Shown: positions 52,364-60,676 of the stretch, piece after piece
Numbering within the stretch: position 1 is the stretch's first letter
How the letters are laid out: each line of letters starts with the position of its first letter
Origin: Rhodococcus phenolicus
GTDB taxonomy: Bacteria; Actinomycetota; Actinomycetes; Mycobacteriales; Mycobacteriaceae
DNA length: 64,000 nucleotides
Assembly: GCF_001646785.1 (NCBI RefSeq)
Contig: NZ_LRRH01000005.1
Span: 62,001 to 126,000 of the forward strand
Direction of reading: 5' to 3'
The notes under the pieces: model-generated
What the model saw: the letters and a program-made list of their open reading frames with translations, nothing else
The model's database searches: none
What the model was told of the DNA's origin: nothing
Made by a program: the position numbers and the translations under genes

Positions 52364-54444
52364 GGTCGGGCCTCCTGCGCCTGGATCGCGGTGATCGCCA
52401 CCGTGTTGACGATGTCCTGCACCAGGGCGCCGCGGGAGAGGTCGTTGACCGGCTTGTTCAGGCCCTGCAGCACCGGCCCGACGGCGACGGCCCCGGCGCT
52501 GCGCTGCACCGCCTTGTAGGTGTTGTTCCCGGTGTTCAGATCGGGGAAGACGAACACCGTTGCGCGACCGGCCACTTCGGAATCGGGCAGTTTCGCGCTC
52601 GCCACGGTCGGTTCGACCGCGGCGTCGTACTGGATCGGCCCCTCGACGGGGAGGTCGGGTCGCCGCTGCCGCACCAGCGTGGTCGCGGCGCGCACCTTGT
52701 CGACATCGGCGCCGGCACCGGAATTTCCCGTCGAATAGGACAGCATCGCGATCCGCGGTTCGATACCGAAACGGGCCGCGGTCGCGGCGGACGAGATCGC
52801 GATGTCGGCGAGCTGCTCGGCGGTCGGGTCCGGTACGACCGCGCAGTCTCCGTAGGCGAGAACACGGTCGGCCAGGCACATCAGGAAGATGCTCGACACG
52901 GTGGAGACCCCGGGTTCGGTCTTGATGATCTCCAACGACGGACGGATGGTGTGCGCGGTCGTGTGCGCGGCGCCCGACACCATGCCGTCGGCGATCCCCA
53001 GATGCACCATCATGGTGCCGAAATACGAGATGTCGCCCATGATCTCACGGGCCCGATCGATGTTCATGCCCTTGTGGGCACGCAACTGCGTGTACTCGAC
53101 GGCGAACCGCTCCAGAAGACTCGAGGTGAGCGGGTCGAGGAGCTGCGCACCGGCCAGGTCGATACCGAGTTCGGCGGCGCGGCGGCGGATCTGCGCCGCG
53201 TCGCCGAGAATCGTCAGATCCGCGACCTGCCGCTGCAGCACCCGGCCGGCCGCGCGGAGGATGCGGTCGTCCTCGCCCTCGGGCAGCACGATGTGCCGTC
53301 GCTGTTCCCGCGCCCGGTCGATGAGCTGATATTCGAACATCTGGGGCGTCGTCACGGACGGTCGCGGCAGCTGCATCCTGCCCAGCAGCACCGCCCCGTC
53401 GACGTGCTGCTCCATCAACGCGACCGCGGTGTCGATCTTGCTGTGCGCCCCGAGCACCATGCGTCCGCGGGTGCGGTCCGCGGCGGACGCCGTGTCGAAC
53501 GTCCCCAGCTTCGTGGTGAGGATCGGCAGGCTCGGTCTGAGGCCGGCGACGAGTTGGGCGATCGCCGGGTGCGGCAGCAGACCACCGTTCATGATGATGC
53601 CCGCCAGCGACGGAAACCCTTCCGCGGCATTGGCGTTGACGAGGGCGAGCAGGACGTCGGAACGGTCCGCCGGGACGATCACCACCATCGCCTCGGTGAG
53701 CCGTTCGAGGATGTGCTCGGCGGTCATCCCCCCGACCATGACGCGCAGCGCCTCGCGTTGCAGCAGTTCTTCGTCGCCGCTGTAGAGTTCGCCCTCGATC
53801 GCGGTCTGCAGCTCCCCCATCGTCGGCGCGACGAGGACCGGGACCTCCGGCAGCGTCCACACCGGGTACGGGCGGTCGGCGAACCGGGCCGCGATCGCGT
53901 CGAGTTCTCCCGGGGCACAGCGGTTGACGACGATTCCCGTCAGGTGAGCGTGATGGGCGGCCAGCTCGGCCGCCGACAGAGCGGCGAGCTGCGCGATCTC
54001 CTCGGGGGTGCGCCGCGAGCCCCGCAGCGCGAGCAGCACCGGCGCATCGAGATTGGCGGCGATCCGCGCGTTGAAGGACAGTTCGCTCGGGTTGGCGATC
54101 TCGGTGTGGTCACTGCCCACGACGACGACGGCGTCGCAGCGGTCGGCGACGGCGTGGTACTTGGCGACGATGTCGCTGAGTGCGGTGTCGGGATCGGCGT
54201 GCACCTCGTCGTAGGTGACACCGATGCAGTCGGTGTAGTCGAGGTCGACGGTGATCCTCTCGAGCAGCAGCTCGAGGATGTAGTCCCGATCGGAATCGGA
54301 GCGGGCGATGGGGCGGAACACCCCGACCCGCGCGGTCGAGGCGCACAGCATCCGCAACACGCCCAGTGCGACCGTCGATTTGCCGGTGTCGCCTTCCGGT
54401 GAAGCGATGTAGATGCTCGACACGGTTCCGGAAGCGGCGCTCAT
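52360..54444 (-). CDS. pta: Phosphate acetyltransferase (long, three-domain form)
   Basis: Protein of 694 residues. The N-terminal P-loop domain ('YIASPEGDTGKSTVALGVLRML') resembles dethiobiotin synthetase/CobQ-type domains. A DRTGG domain lies in the middle ('REALRVMVGGMTAEHILERL'), and the C-terminal PTA_PTB catalytic domain begins near residue 370 ('VLPEGEDDRILRAAGRVLQR', 'GAAHTTAHTIRPSLEIIK', 'FPDLNTGNNTYKAVQR'). It converts acetyl-CoA and phosphate to acetyl phosphate. ATG 54444 was chosen over ATG 54456 because TATGGT lies 7 nt upstream. Overlaps ackA by 4 bp. Confidence 0.95.
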   Translation of the reverse strand: MSAASGTVSSIYIASPEGDTGKSTVALGVLRMLCASTARVGVFRPIARSDSDRDYILELLLERITVDLDYTDCIGVTYDEVHADPDTALSDIVAKYHAVADRCDAVVVVGSDHTEIANPSELSFNARIAANLDAPVLLALRGSRRTPEEIAQLAALSAAELAAHHAHLTGIVVNRCAPGELDAIAARFADRPYPVWTLPEVPVLVAPTMGELQTAIEGELYSGDEELLQREALRVMVGGMTAEHILERLTEAMVVIVPADRSDVLLALVNANAAEGFPSLAGIIMNGGLLPHPAIAQLVAGLRPSLPILTTKLGTFDTASAADRTRGRMVLGAHSKIDTAVALMEQHVDGAVLLGRMQLPRPSVTTPQMFEYQLIDRAREQRRHIVLPEGEDDRILRAAGRVLQRQVADLTILGDAAQIRRRAAELGIDLAGAQLLDPLTSSLLERFAVEYTQLRAHKGMNIDRAREIMGDISYFGTMMVHLGIADGMVSGAAHTTAHTIRPSLEIIKTEPGVSTVSSIFLMCLADRVLAYGDCAVVPDPTAEQLADIAISSAATAARFGIEPRIAMLSYSTGNSGAGADVDKVRAATTLVRQRRPDLPVEGPIQYDAAVEPTVASAKLPDSEVAGRATVFVFPDLNTGNNTYKAVQRSAGAVAVGPVLQGLNKPVNDLSRGALVQDIVNTVAITAIQAQEARP

Positions 54445-54451
54445 GAGAGCA

Positions 54452-54457
54452 ACCATA
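54452..54457 (-). promoter_or_regulatory. -10 element TATGGT of pta-ackA (leaderless)
   Basis: TATGGT on the minus strand ends 7 nt before ATG 54444, with no Shine-Dalgarno sequence. Confidence 0.55.
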
Positions 54458-54493
54458 GTGCGGCACGGCGCGGTGCGCCCCGGGTGTCACGGC

Positions 54494-54523
54494 GCGGGGC
54501 GCCTCGAGTGTGAGGCGCCCCGC
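54494..54523 (-). terminator. Hairpin between fgd and pta
   Basis: GCGGGGCGCCTC (54494-54505) pairs perfectly with 54512-54523 around a 6-nt loop, 17 nt after the fgd stop codon. No T-run follows. It separates fgd from the pta promoter. Confidence 0.7.
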
Positions 54524-54540
54524 ACCGAACGATCGCCGGC

Positions 54541-55554
54541 TCAGGCCAGCGCGCGAAGGCGCGGTGCCAGATCGCGTTCGAACAGCTCGAGGAATCGCTT
54601 CTGGTCGTGTCCGGGAGCGTGGAACACCAGATGGTTCAGACCCGCGTCGATGTACGCCTTGACCTGCTCGACCGCCGCATCGGGATCCGATGCCACGATC
54701 CACCGCTTGGCGACCTGCTCGATGGGCAGGGCGTCGGCGGCCGCTTCCATCTCGATCGGGTCCTCGATCGAGTGCTTCTGCTCCGGGGTCAGCGACAGCG
54801 GCGCCCAGAACCGGGTGTTCTCGAGGGCGAGCTCCGGATCGGTGTCGTAGGAGATCTTGATCTCGATCATCTTGTCGATCCCCGCGACGTCCCGCTCGGC
54901 CTTCTCGGCGCCCTCCGCGACGGCAGGCAGCAACTTCTCGGTGTACAGCTCCATGCCTTTGCCGGAAGTGCAGATGAATCCGTCACCGGCACGGCCCGCG
55001 TACCGGGCGACGACGGGTCCGCCCGCGGCGATGTACACCGGGATCCCACCTTCGGGCACGTCGTAGATCGAGGCGCCCTTCGTCGTGTAGTACTCCCCCT
55101 CGAAGTCGACGCGGTCGCCGGTCCACAGCGCGCGCATCAGGCGCACCGACTCGCGCAGCCGCGCGAACCGTTCCTTGAACTCCGGCCACTCGCCCTGGTA
55201 CCCCGTGGCGATCTCGTTGAGTGCCTCACCGGTGCCGACGCCGAGCATGACGCGCCCCGGGTACAGGCAGCCCATCGTCGCGAATGCCTGCGCGATCACC
55301 GCCGGGTTGTACCGGAAGGTGGGGGTCAGAACCGAGGTGCCGAGCTGCAGGCGCTGCGTACGCTCCCCGACCGCCGTCATCCACGACAGTGAGAACGGCG
55401 CGTGCCCGCCGTTGTGCCGCCACGGCTGGAAATGATCCGACACCGTCGCCGAATCCATGCCGTGTTCCTCGGCCAGCACCGCCAGCTCCACCAGTTCCCG
55501 CGGCCCGAACTGCTCCGCGGACGCCTTGTATCCCAACTTCAAGCCCTGTGCCAC
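54541..55554 (-). CDS. fgd: F420-dependent glucose-6-phosphate dehydrogenase
   Basis: Protein of 337 residues, luciferase-like (LLM) TIM barrel. '[55 protein letters not shown]' (partly shown) matches mycobacterial Fgd1, including the active-site His and Trp of 'SDHFQPW'. '[25 protein letters not shown]' and '[18 protein letters not shown]' are also conserved. It oxidises glucose-6-phosphate and reduces coenzyme F420, supplying F420H2. GTG 55554 follows AGGAG. Placement next to pta/ackA is as in M. tuberculosis. Confidence 0.95.
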   Translation of the reverse strand: MAQGLKLGYKASAEQFGPRELVELAVLAEEHGMDSATVSDHFQPWRHNGGHAPFSLSWMTAVGERTQRLQLGTSVLTPTFRYNPAVIAQAFATMGCLYPGRVMLGVGTGEALNEIATGYQGEWPEFKERFARLRESVRLMRALWTGDRVDFEGEYYTTKGASIYDVPEGGIPVYIAAGGPVVARYAGRAGDGFICTSGKGMELYTEKLLPAVAEGAEKAERDVAGIDKMIEIKISYDTDPELALENTRFWAPLSLTPEQKHSIEDPIEMEAAADALPIEQVAKRWIVASDPDAAVEQVKAYIDAGLNHLVFHAPGHDQKRFLELFERDLAPRLRALA

Positions 55555-55622
55555 CGCGTTCTCCTAAATATTCGAACTCAATCCGCTTCGAGTATGACCG
55601 GAAAGGTGTGCCGGCGGAGAGT

Positions 55623-56081
55623 TCACCTGCCGGCGTGCGGTTCGGCCAGATGCGGATCGGGCTGCCAGTCGTAGACGACCACCGTCCGCAGCACGATGTC
55701 CTGCAGCGACCGTCGGCGCGGGCCGGCGACGACGATCAGCCCGACCGGGAACACCACACAGAACCCGGCCCGCACCACCGCCCGGATCCAGCCCATCAGC
55801 CGCCCGTCGCGGCCCACCACACGCAGACCCATCACGACCGCGCCGATCGTGCGGCCGGTCGTGGCCCAGCACGCCGCCAGGTACAGCACCGACAGCGCGC
55901 TGCAGGTCGTCACCGACATGACGACCTCCACGTCGGGAAACGAGAACTGCTGCGGCGAGAACAGCAACCGCATCAACGCCCACGACAGGTACAGGCCGCC
56001 CATGCCCGCCAGGACGACGCCGAGATCCAGCAGCGCCGCCAGACCACGAGTGACGATGCCGGCGGGCCGGTGCTCGCTCAC
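55623..56081 (-). CDS. RDD family membrane protein
   Basis: Protein of 152 residues with three or four hydrophobic segments. The family signature is 'GIVTRGLAALLDLGVVL' (R-x-x-A-x-x-x-D) plus 'TTGRTIGAVVMGLRVVGRDG' and 'RRRSLQDIVLRTVVVYD'. RDD proteins have no settled function; some act in Na+/H+ exchange or membrane-protein biogenesis. GTG 56081 overlaps the repeat-protein stop (GTGA), so the two are made together. Confidence 0.88.
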   Translation of the reverse strand: MSEHRPAGIVTRGLAALLDLGVVLAGMGGLYLSWALMRLLFSPQQFSFPDVEVVMSVTTCSALSVLYLAACWATTGRTIGAVVMGLRVVGRDGRLMGWIRAVVRAGFCVVFPVGLIVVAGPRRRSLQDIVLRTVVVYDWQPDPHLAEPHAGR

Positions 56082-56797
56082 GCCTGCCCCTCCGGCTCAC
56101 GGTTCTCGGGCTGCCGGCCGAACATCCGGCCGACGAACCCGGACACCGCGTCGTCGGCGCGCATGCCCTGGCTGCGCACCCCCTGCACGGCTTCGGTCGA
56201 CATCGTCCCGGTCGACTCCCGGATGATCGCGGGCAGGTCGACGCCCTCGATCACGGTGCCGGCCAGGCCGATCAGGTCGACGCGGCCGATCACCGCGTCG
56301 ACATCGACGCGTGCCGCGACCGCGTCGACGTCCACGCGGTCCAGGATCGGTGCCAGGTCCAGGCGTGCGGCGATCCCGTCGATGTCGACGCGGTCCAGAA
56401 TCCGGTCGATGTCGACCCGCTCGGCGATCCGGTCGACATCCACGCGCCCGGCTATGCCGTCGATGTCGACACGGTCGACGATCCTGCCCACGTCGATGCC
56501 ATCGGCGACCGCGTCGAGATCGACGTGGTCACGGACCACGGCCGTGAGGTCCACCTCCAGCAGGGCCGCCTGCACGACCTTCCGCACGATCACGCGCAGG
56601 AGACCGTCGACGGCGGCGTCAGCGGCGCGCAGGGCATCGTCGCCGCGCGCCTCGAGCCCGTCCAGGACCGGCGCGATCCCCGGCAGGCGCCGGGCCAGGC
56701 CCACGCCCAGACCCACCGCACTCCCGACCGCGCCGGCCAGTACCGCCGCGGCGCCCGCGGCCAGGCGTACCGGATCCGCACTCCTGTCGACACTCAT
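56078..56797 (-). CDS. Membrane-anchored protein with ten nonapeptide repeats
   Basis: Protein of 239 residues. Hydrophobic Ala/Gly/Val-rich N-terminal stretch (residues ~10-35), a helical region to ~80, then ten uninterrupted 9-residue units at 92-181 with consensus V-D-[ILV]-D-x-[IV]-x-x-R, preceded by a related ten-residue unit (82-91). A tail ends in 'GFVGRMFGRQPENRE'. The regular Asp spacing suggests a solenoid or an ion-binding ladder. I recognise no named family. ATG 56797 lacks a clear ribosome binding site. It is co-translated with an RDD membrane protein. Confidence 0.8.
   Translation of the reverse strand: MSVDRSADPVRLAAGAAAVLAGAVGSAVGLGVGLARRLPGIAPVLDGLEARGDDALRAADAAVDGLLRVIVRKVVQAALLEVDLTAVVRDHVDLDAVADGIDVGRIVDRVDIDGIAGRVDVDRIAERVDIDRILDRVDIDGIAARLDLAPILDRVDVDAVAARVDVDAVIGRVDLIGLAGTVIEGVDLPAIIRESTGTMSTEAVQGVRSQGMRADDAVSGFVGRMFGRQPENREPEGQA
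56255..56524 (-). repeat. Ten 27-bp coding tandem repeats
   Basis: The DNA for residues 92-181 of the repeat protein is ten consecutive 27-bp units, each reading roughly GTCGACATCGACGGGATC plus nine variable bases. Units differ mostly by substitutions, without partial units, so the array is old and under protein-level selection rather than a recent slippage product. Confidence 0.75.
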
Positions 56798-56841
56798 AAC
56801 TCACATCAAAGACCCGAATCCGGCGAAATGCACGTGTCTGT

Positions 56842-57306
56842 TCAACGGTCCGCGAGAGCGAAGTCGTCGAAGTCGAATCCGGGCACGACGACGCATCCGA
56901 CCAGGCTCGGTTCGTCCCCGGCAGGCCGGGCCCGCTGCCAGTGGCCCGGCGGCACCACGACCTGCGGCCGGTCGCCGCCGCCGAAGTCCGGTCCGACGCG
57001 GTGCACCGTGGCGTCGCCGGGTGCCGGTCCGGGTTCCGCCGTCTCGAGCAGCACCGGGCTTCCCCGGTGGTACAGCCACAGTTCGGCGCCGCGCACCGTG
57101 TGCCAGGCGGACTGCTGCCCCGGCATGAGCAGGAACAGGATCGCTGTGCCGGCGCTGCGCGACCCGGGATATCCGGGCAGCGCCGCGGCGGGCAGGGTGA
57201 GGTCGCTGCGCCAGGTCTCCCGATACCAGCCGCCTTCGGGGTGCGGTGCGAGCCCGAGACTGCGCGCCCACTCCGGGAGGTCCCGGTCGTCTTCGCCGAA
57301 TGTCAC
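56842..57306 (-). CDS. Cupin domain protein (DUF985)
   Basis: Protein of 154 residues. 'LGLAPHPEGGWYRETWRS' is the DUF985 N-terminal signature. 'AILFLLMPGQQSAWHTVRGAELWLYHRGSPVLLET' (partly shown) and 'PQVVVPPGHWQRARP' form the cupin strands, with His as possible metal ligand; the C-terminal 'GCVVVPGFDFDDF' is typical. Function is unknown; sugar-binding or epimerase roles have been suggested for relatives. GTG 57306 is 8 nt after TAGGCT, again leaderless in form. Confidence 0.87.
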   Translation of the reverse strand: MTFGEDDRDLPEWARSLGLAPHPEGGWYRETWRSDLTLPAAALPGYPGSRSAGTAILFLLMPGQQSAWHTVRGAELWLYHRGSPVLLETAEPGPAPGDATVHRVGPDFGGGDRPQVVVPPGHWQRARPAGDEPSLVGCVVVPGFDFDDFALADR

Positions 57307-57314
57307 AGCGATTC

Positions 57315-57320
57315 AGCCTA
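57315..57320 (-). promoter_or_regulatory. -10 element TAGGCT of the cupin gene (leaderless)
   Basis: TAGGCT on the minus strand ends 8 nt before GTG 57306. The same hexamer is used for thiD and the AAA+ gene. Confidence 0.5.
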
Positions 57321-57353
57321 TCCGACCCGCCGCGACCTGCGGCCCGACCGCGG

Positions 57354-58529
57354 TCAGGCGGCGCGCAGCCCCGCAAGCCCCCATTCCCGCGCGAGCAGTT
57401 CGTACGACCGCAACCGGTCCTCGTGCCGGTGCGTCACCGACGTGACGACCAGTTCATCGGCGCCGGTGACGCGTCGCAACGTGTCGAGCCGATCCGCGAC
57501 CGTACTCGGCGCCCCCACGAACTGGGTGACGAGCCGGTCGTCGACGAGGGCACGCTCGTCGTCGGTGAGCGGCGGCGTCGTCGCGGGGTCCGGGTAGGGT
57601 GCGGCGCCGCGACCGGACCGGATGCTGTGTGCCCAGTGCCCGAACGTCGACGCCAGGTCGCGGGCGGATGCGTCGTCGTCGGCGACCACCGCATCCGCCG
57701 ACACCACCACGTACGGTGCGTCGAGGAACCGGGACGGCGTGAACGCCGCACGGTACGCCTCGACGGCATCGACGGTGCTGGACGGGCTGACGTGGTAGTT
57801 CGCCCCGAACGGCAGACCGAGCCGTCCGGCGAGCGACGCGGACGGTCCGGCGCTCGACCCGAACACCCACACCTCGACGTCCGCGTTCTCGCCGGGATGG
57901 GCGTGCAGTTCGATGCCGTCGCCGTCGCGGTAGGTGCCGTCCAGGTACGCGAGGATGTCGCCGACCTGCCGATCGAAGTCCGGGGACTGCGCGCCCGGTT
58001 GCTGCAACGCCGCGAACGCCGCTCCGAGGCGTGGTGAGGCGAGCAGTTTCGACGTGGGGAACGGCGCCGGAATCACCAGTCCGTCACGGATCTCGGTCGC
58101 ACGCGGCGCGGGGTCCTCGGCGCCGAAGGCGGGGTCTTGGACGCCGGAGGCGGTGGCCTGCAACGCTTCGGCGCGACGTTGCCCGGACCGGCCCAGCCCC
58201 AGATCGATCCGCCCTGGGTGGAGCGCGTCGAGGGTGCCGAACGCCTCGACGACCCCGGCGGCGGTGTTGTGTCCGAGTTGGACGGCCGCGGCCCCGACCC
58301 GGATGGTCGTGGTGGCCGCCGCGATGGCACCGATGAGCACCGCCGGGGACGACGACGCGACCGCGACGAAGTGGTGTTCGGCCACCCAGTAGCGCCGGTA
58401 ACCCCATTCCTCCGCGCGCCGGGCCAGATCGACGGTGTTGCGCAGGGCCTGCGCCGCGGTGGACCCTTCGCTCACCGGCGACAGGTCCAGGACGGACAGC
58501 GGGACCGGATTCGTCACTGCCACGGTCAC
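57354..58529 (-). CDS. LLM class flavin-dependent oxidoreductase (MsnO8/alkanal monooxygenase-like)
   Basis: Protein of 391 residues if started at GTG 58529, which overlaps the DUF1684 stop (GTGA); GTG 58523 and 58517 are also in frame. 'PLSVLDLSPVSEGSTAAQALRNTVDLARRAEEWGYRRYWVAEHH' (partly shown) and 'LDALHPGRIDLGLGRS' are typical of the luciferase-like MsnO8 family. The C-terminal 'FVGAPSTVADRLDTLRRVTGADELVVTSVTHRHEDRLRSYELLA' closes the barrel. It would use FMNH2 from a separate reductase. Last gene of the monooxygenase/ABC operon in this window. Confidence 0.87.
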   Translation of the reverse strand: MTVAVTNPVPLSVLDLSPVSEGSTAAQALRNTVDLARRAEEWGYRRYWVAEHHFVAVASSSPAVLIGAIAAATTTIRVGAAAVQLGHNTAAGVVEAFGTLDALHPGRIDLGLGRSGQRRAEALQATASGVQDPAFGAEDPAPRATEIRDGLVIPAPFPTSKLLASPRLGAAFAALQQPGAQSPDFDRQVGDILAYLDGTYRDGDGIELHAHPGENADVEVWVFGSSAGPSASLAGRLGLPFGANYHVSPSSTVDAVEAYRAAFTPSRFLDAPYVVVSADAVVADDDASARDLASTFGHWAHSIRSGRGAAPYPDPATTPPLTDDERALVDDRLVTQFVGAPSTVADRLDTLRRVTGADELVVTSVTHRHEDRLRSYELLAREWGLAGLRAA

Positions 58530-59296
58530 TGTTGATTTCGCGGGTTGCGTTCGCCGGCCTCGACGGCGAACGGGAGACGGTTCTCGGCCGGCGCGACCGG
58601 GCAGGTCGCGGCATCGGTGAACGCGCACGGCAGGTTCTCCGATCGCGTGAAATCGAGTGTGACGGAACCGTTCTCGCCGGGCACGCCGATGTCGAGTCTC
58701 CGGGCCGCCCGATAGGTGGTGACCCCGCTGGTGGCGTCGGTGAACAGCACCCGCAGCGGCCCGCCTGTCTCGCCGAACGCGACGAGCGTGTGCTCACGGC
58801 CGTCGTGATCGAACCGGATGAGCCCGGCCGCGCGGTGATGATGTTCGAGACCGTCGACGACGGCACCGGTCGTGACGGTCCGGGCTTCGCCGAACGCCTC
58901 GAAGCGACCCGCCAGAAGCCACTTCGCGTCCGGTTCGTACACCGGCACTCCCGCGAACGCGGCGAGCGCGGGTGCGTTCCGGTCGTGGATGCGGATCGCG
59001 AAACGACCGGTGCGGCGGATGATCTCGACGTAGCCGGCCTCGAACTCCACCTCGACTCCAGGGGCGCCCTCGACCGGGGTGTGGATCTCCGGCGCTTCGC
59101 CCCGGACGTGCACGACGGTGTCGCCGTCGGTGTTCCAAGTGCCCGGCGCCCCGTCGTATTCGGCGGGGGTCTCGTCGAGCCAGTGCAGGGCGGTGAGGCT
59201 GAGCCAGCCCAGCGGCTGCCGCAACGCGTCGTTGCGCGCCGCGTGCCACCGTCGCCAGTCGTCGACGAATCGGGTGCGGTCGAGTGTTGCGGTCAC
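58526..59296 (-). CDS. DUF1684 protein
   Basis: Protein of 256 residues. 'WHAARNDALRQPLGWLSLTALHWLDE' and the C-terminal 'LDFTRSENLPCAFTDAATCPVAPAENRLPFAVEAGE' (partly shown) are hallmarks of DUF1684, whose usual end is N-P-P-C-A-[FY]-x(7)-C-P-x-P-x(3)-N-x-L. The two conserved Cys are present. No enzyme activity is established. GTG 59296 overlaps the upstream monooxygenase stop, and its own stop overlaps the next gene, so it is bound into the flavin-monooxygenase operon and probably acts on the same compound. Confidence 0.87.
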   Translation of the reverse strand: MTATLDRTRFVDDWRRWHAARNDALRQPLGWLSLTALHWLDETPAEYDGAPGTWNTDGDTVVHVRGEAPEIHTPVEGAPGVEVEFEAGYVEIIRRTGRFAIRIHDRNAPALAAFAGVPVYEPDAKWLLAGRFEAFGEARTVTTGAVVDGLEHHHRAAGLIRFDHDGREHTLVAFGETGGPLRVLFTDATSGVTTYRAARRLDIGVPGENGSVTLDFTRSENLPCAFTDAATCPVAPAENRLPFAVEAGERNPRNQQ

Positions 59297-60663
59297 GATG
59301 CTCGGACTCCTTCGGTCGTGGCGTGCGGGTGGCGCAGCCCGAGGTGGCTGCGGAGGGTGGTGCCGTCGTACTCGGTGCGGAAGCTGCCGCGTTCCTGCAG
59401 CAGCGGGACGACGGTGTCGACGAACTCGTCGAGGCCACCGGGGGTCAGGTGCGGAACCAGGATGAAACCGTCGCTCGCGTCGGTCTGCACGTAGTGGTCG
59501 ATCTCCGCGGCGACCTGCTCGGGGGTGCCGACGAACTGCTGCCGGGCCGTCACTTCGATGATGAGTTCGCGGATGCTGAGGTTCTCGGCCTCGGCCTTCT
59601 CACGCCATGCGTGCGCGACCGCCCGCGGGTTCTTCGCGTGCCGTACCCGTCCGCGCGTGATGTTCACGTCGTCCTCGGGGTCGACGTCCGGCAGCGGCCC
59701 GTCCGGGTCGTAGCCGGACAGGTCCCGGCCCCAGACCTGTTCGAGGAACGCGATCGCGGTCTGCGGTCCGACCTGCTGCAGCCGGATGTGCCGGGCGCGT
59801 TCCTCCGCGTCGTCGGCACTGTCGCCGAGGACGAACGCCGCGGCAGGCAGGATCTTCAGGTCGTCGTGACTGCGCCCGTATTTCGCGAGCCGGCTCTTGA
59901 CGTCGGTGTAGAACGCCCGGCCTTCCTCGAGGGTGCCGTGGCGGCTGAAGATCGCGTCGGCCTCGGCGGCACCGAACTCGCGGCCCTCGTCGGAGTCACC
60001 GGCCTGCAGCAGTACCGGGTGCCCCTGCGGACTGCGCGGCACTTCGAACCGCCCGGTGATGTCGAACTGGGTGGTGTGCAGGTCGAACGAGGCGAGGTCG
60101 GTGTCGGCCGCGAAGATCCCGGTCGCGCGGTCGACGACTGGAGCACCGGGCCGCCAGCCGTCCCACAGGGTCCGCACGACGTCGACGACCTCCCCGGCGC
60201 GCACGTACCGCTGCGAATGGTCGAGGTACCCGCCGCGGCGGAAGTTCTCGCCGGTGAATGCATCCGACGACGTGACCAGGTTCCACGCGGCGCGGCCGTC
60301 GGACAGGTGGTCGAGGGTCGCGAACTGTTTCGCCAGCTCGTACGGCTCGTTGAACGTGGTGTTGATGGTGCCGGCCAGCCCGAGGCGGGTGGTCGTTCCC
60401 GCGAGCGCCTCGAGCACGGTGAGCGTGTCGGGGCGGCCGACGACGTCGAGGTCGTGGATGCGGCCGCGGTGTTCGCGCAGCCGCAGTCCCTCGGCGAGGA
60501 AGAAGAAGTCGAACAGACCGCGTTCGGCGGTGCGCGCCAGATGCACGAACGACTCGAAGTCGATCTGGCTCTTCGCATCCGGATCGGCCCACACGGTGGT
60601 GTTGTTGACCCCGGGAAAGTGCGCGGCGAGATGAACCTGCTTACGAACAGTGTTGCGTGACAA
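59293..60663 (-). CDS. NtaA/SnaA/DszA family FMN-dependent monooxygenase
   Basis: Protein of 456 residues, the usual length for this family. 'QVHLAAHFPGVNNTTVWADPDAKSQIDFESFVHLARTAERGLFDFFFLAEGLRLRE' (partly shown), 'NEPYELAKQFATLDHLSDGRAAWNLVTS' and 'RSPQGHPVLLQAGDSDEGREFGA' are characteristic. Relatives oxidise nitrilotriacetate, dibenzothiophene sulfone, thioethers and similar molecules with reduced FMN. TTG 60663 follows AAGGA at 9 nt. It lies 13 bp after a second LLM gene and overlaps DUF1684. The substrate is likely to be what the adjoining ABC importer brings in. Confidence 0.9.
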   Translation of the reverse strand: MSRNTVRKQVHLAAHFPGVNNTTVWADPDAKSQIDFESFVHLARTAERGLFDFFFLAEGLRLREHRGRIHDLDVVGRPDTLTVLEALAGTTTRLGLAGTINTTFNEPYELAKQFATLDHLSDGRAAWNLVTSSDAFTGENFRRGGYLDHSQRYVRAGEVVDVVRTLWDGWRPGAPVVDRATGIFAADTDLASFDLHTTQFDITGRFEVPRSPQGHPVLLQAGDSDEGREFGAAEADAIFSRHGTLEEGRAFYTDVKSRLAKYGRSHDDLKILPAAAFVLGDSADDAEERARHIRLQQVGPQTAIAFLEQVWGRDLSGYDPDGPLPDVDPEDDVNITRGRVRHAKNPRAVAHAWREKAEAENLSIRELIIEVTARQQFVGTPEQVAAEIDHYVQTDASDGFILVPHLTPGGLDEFVDTVVPLLQERGSFRTEYDGTTLRSHLGLRHPHATTEGVRAS

Positions 60664-60676
60664 GGTGATCGATCCT

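Noticed and set aside
52951-54402. Plus-strand open frame of 483 codons opposite pta
   Set aside because: Antisense shadow of pta.
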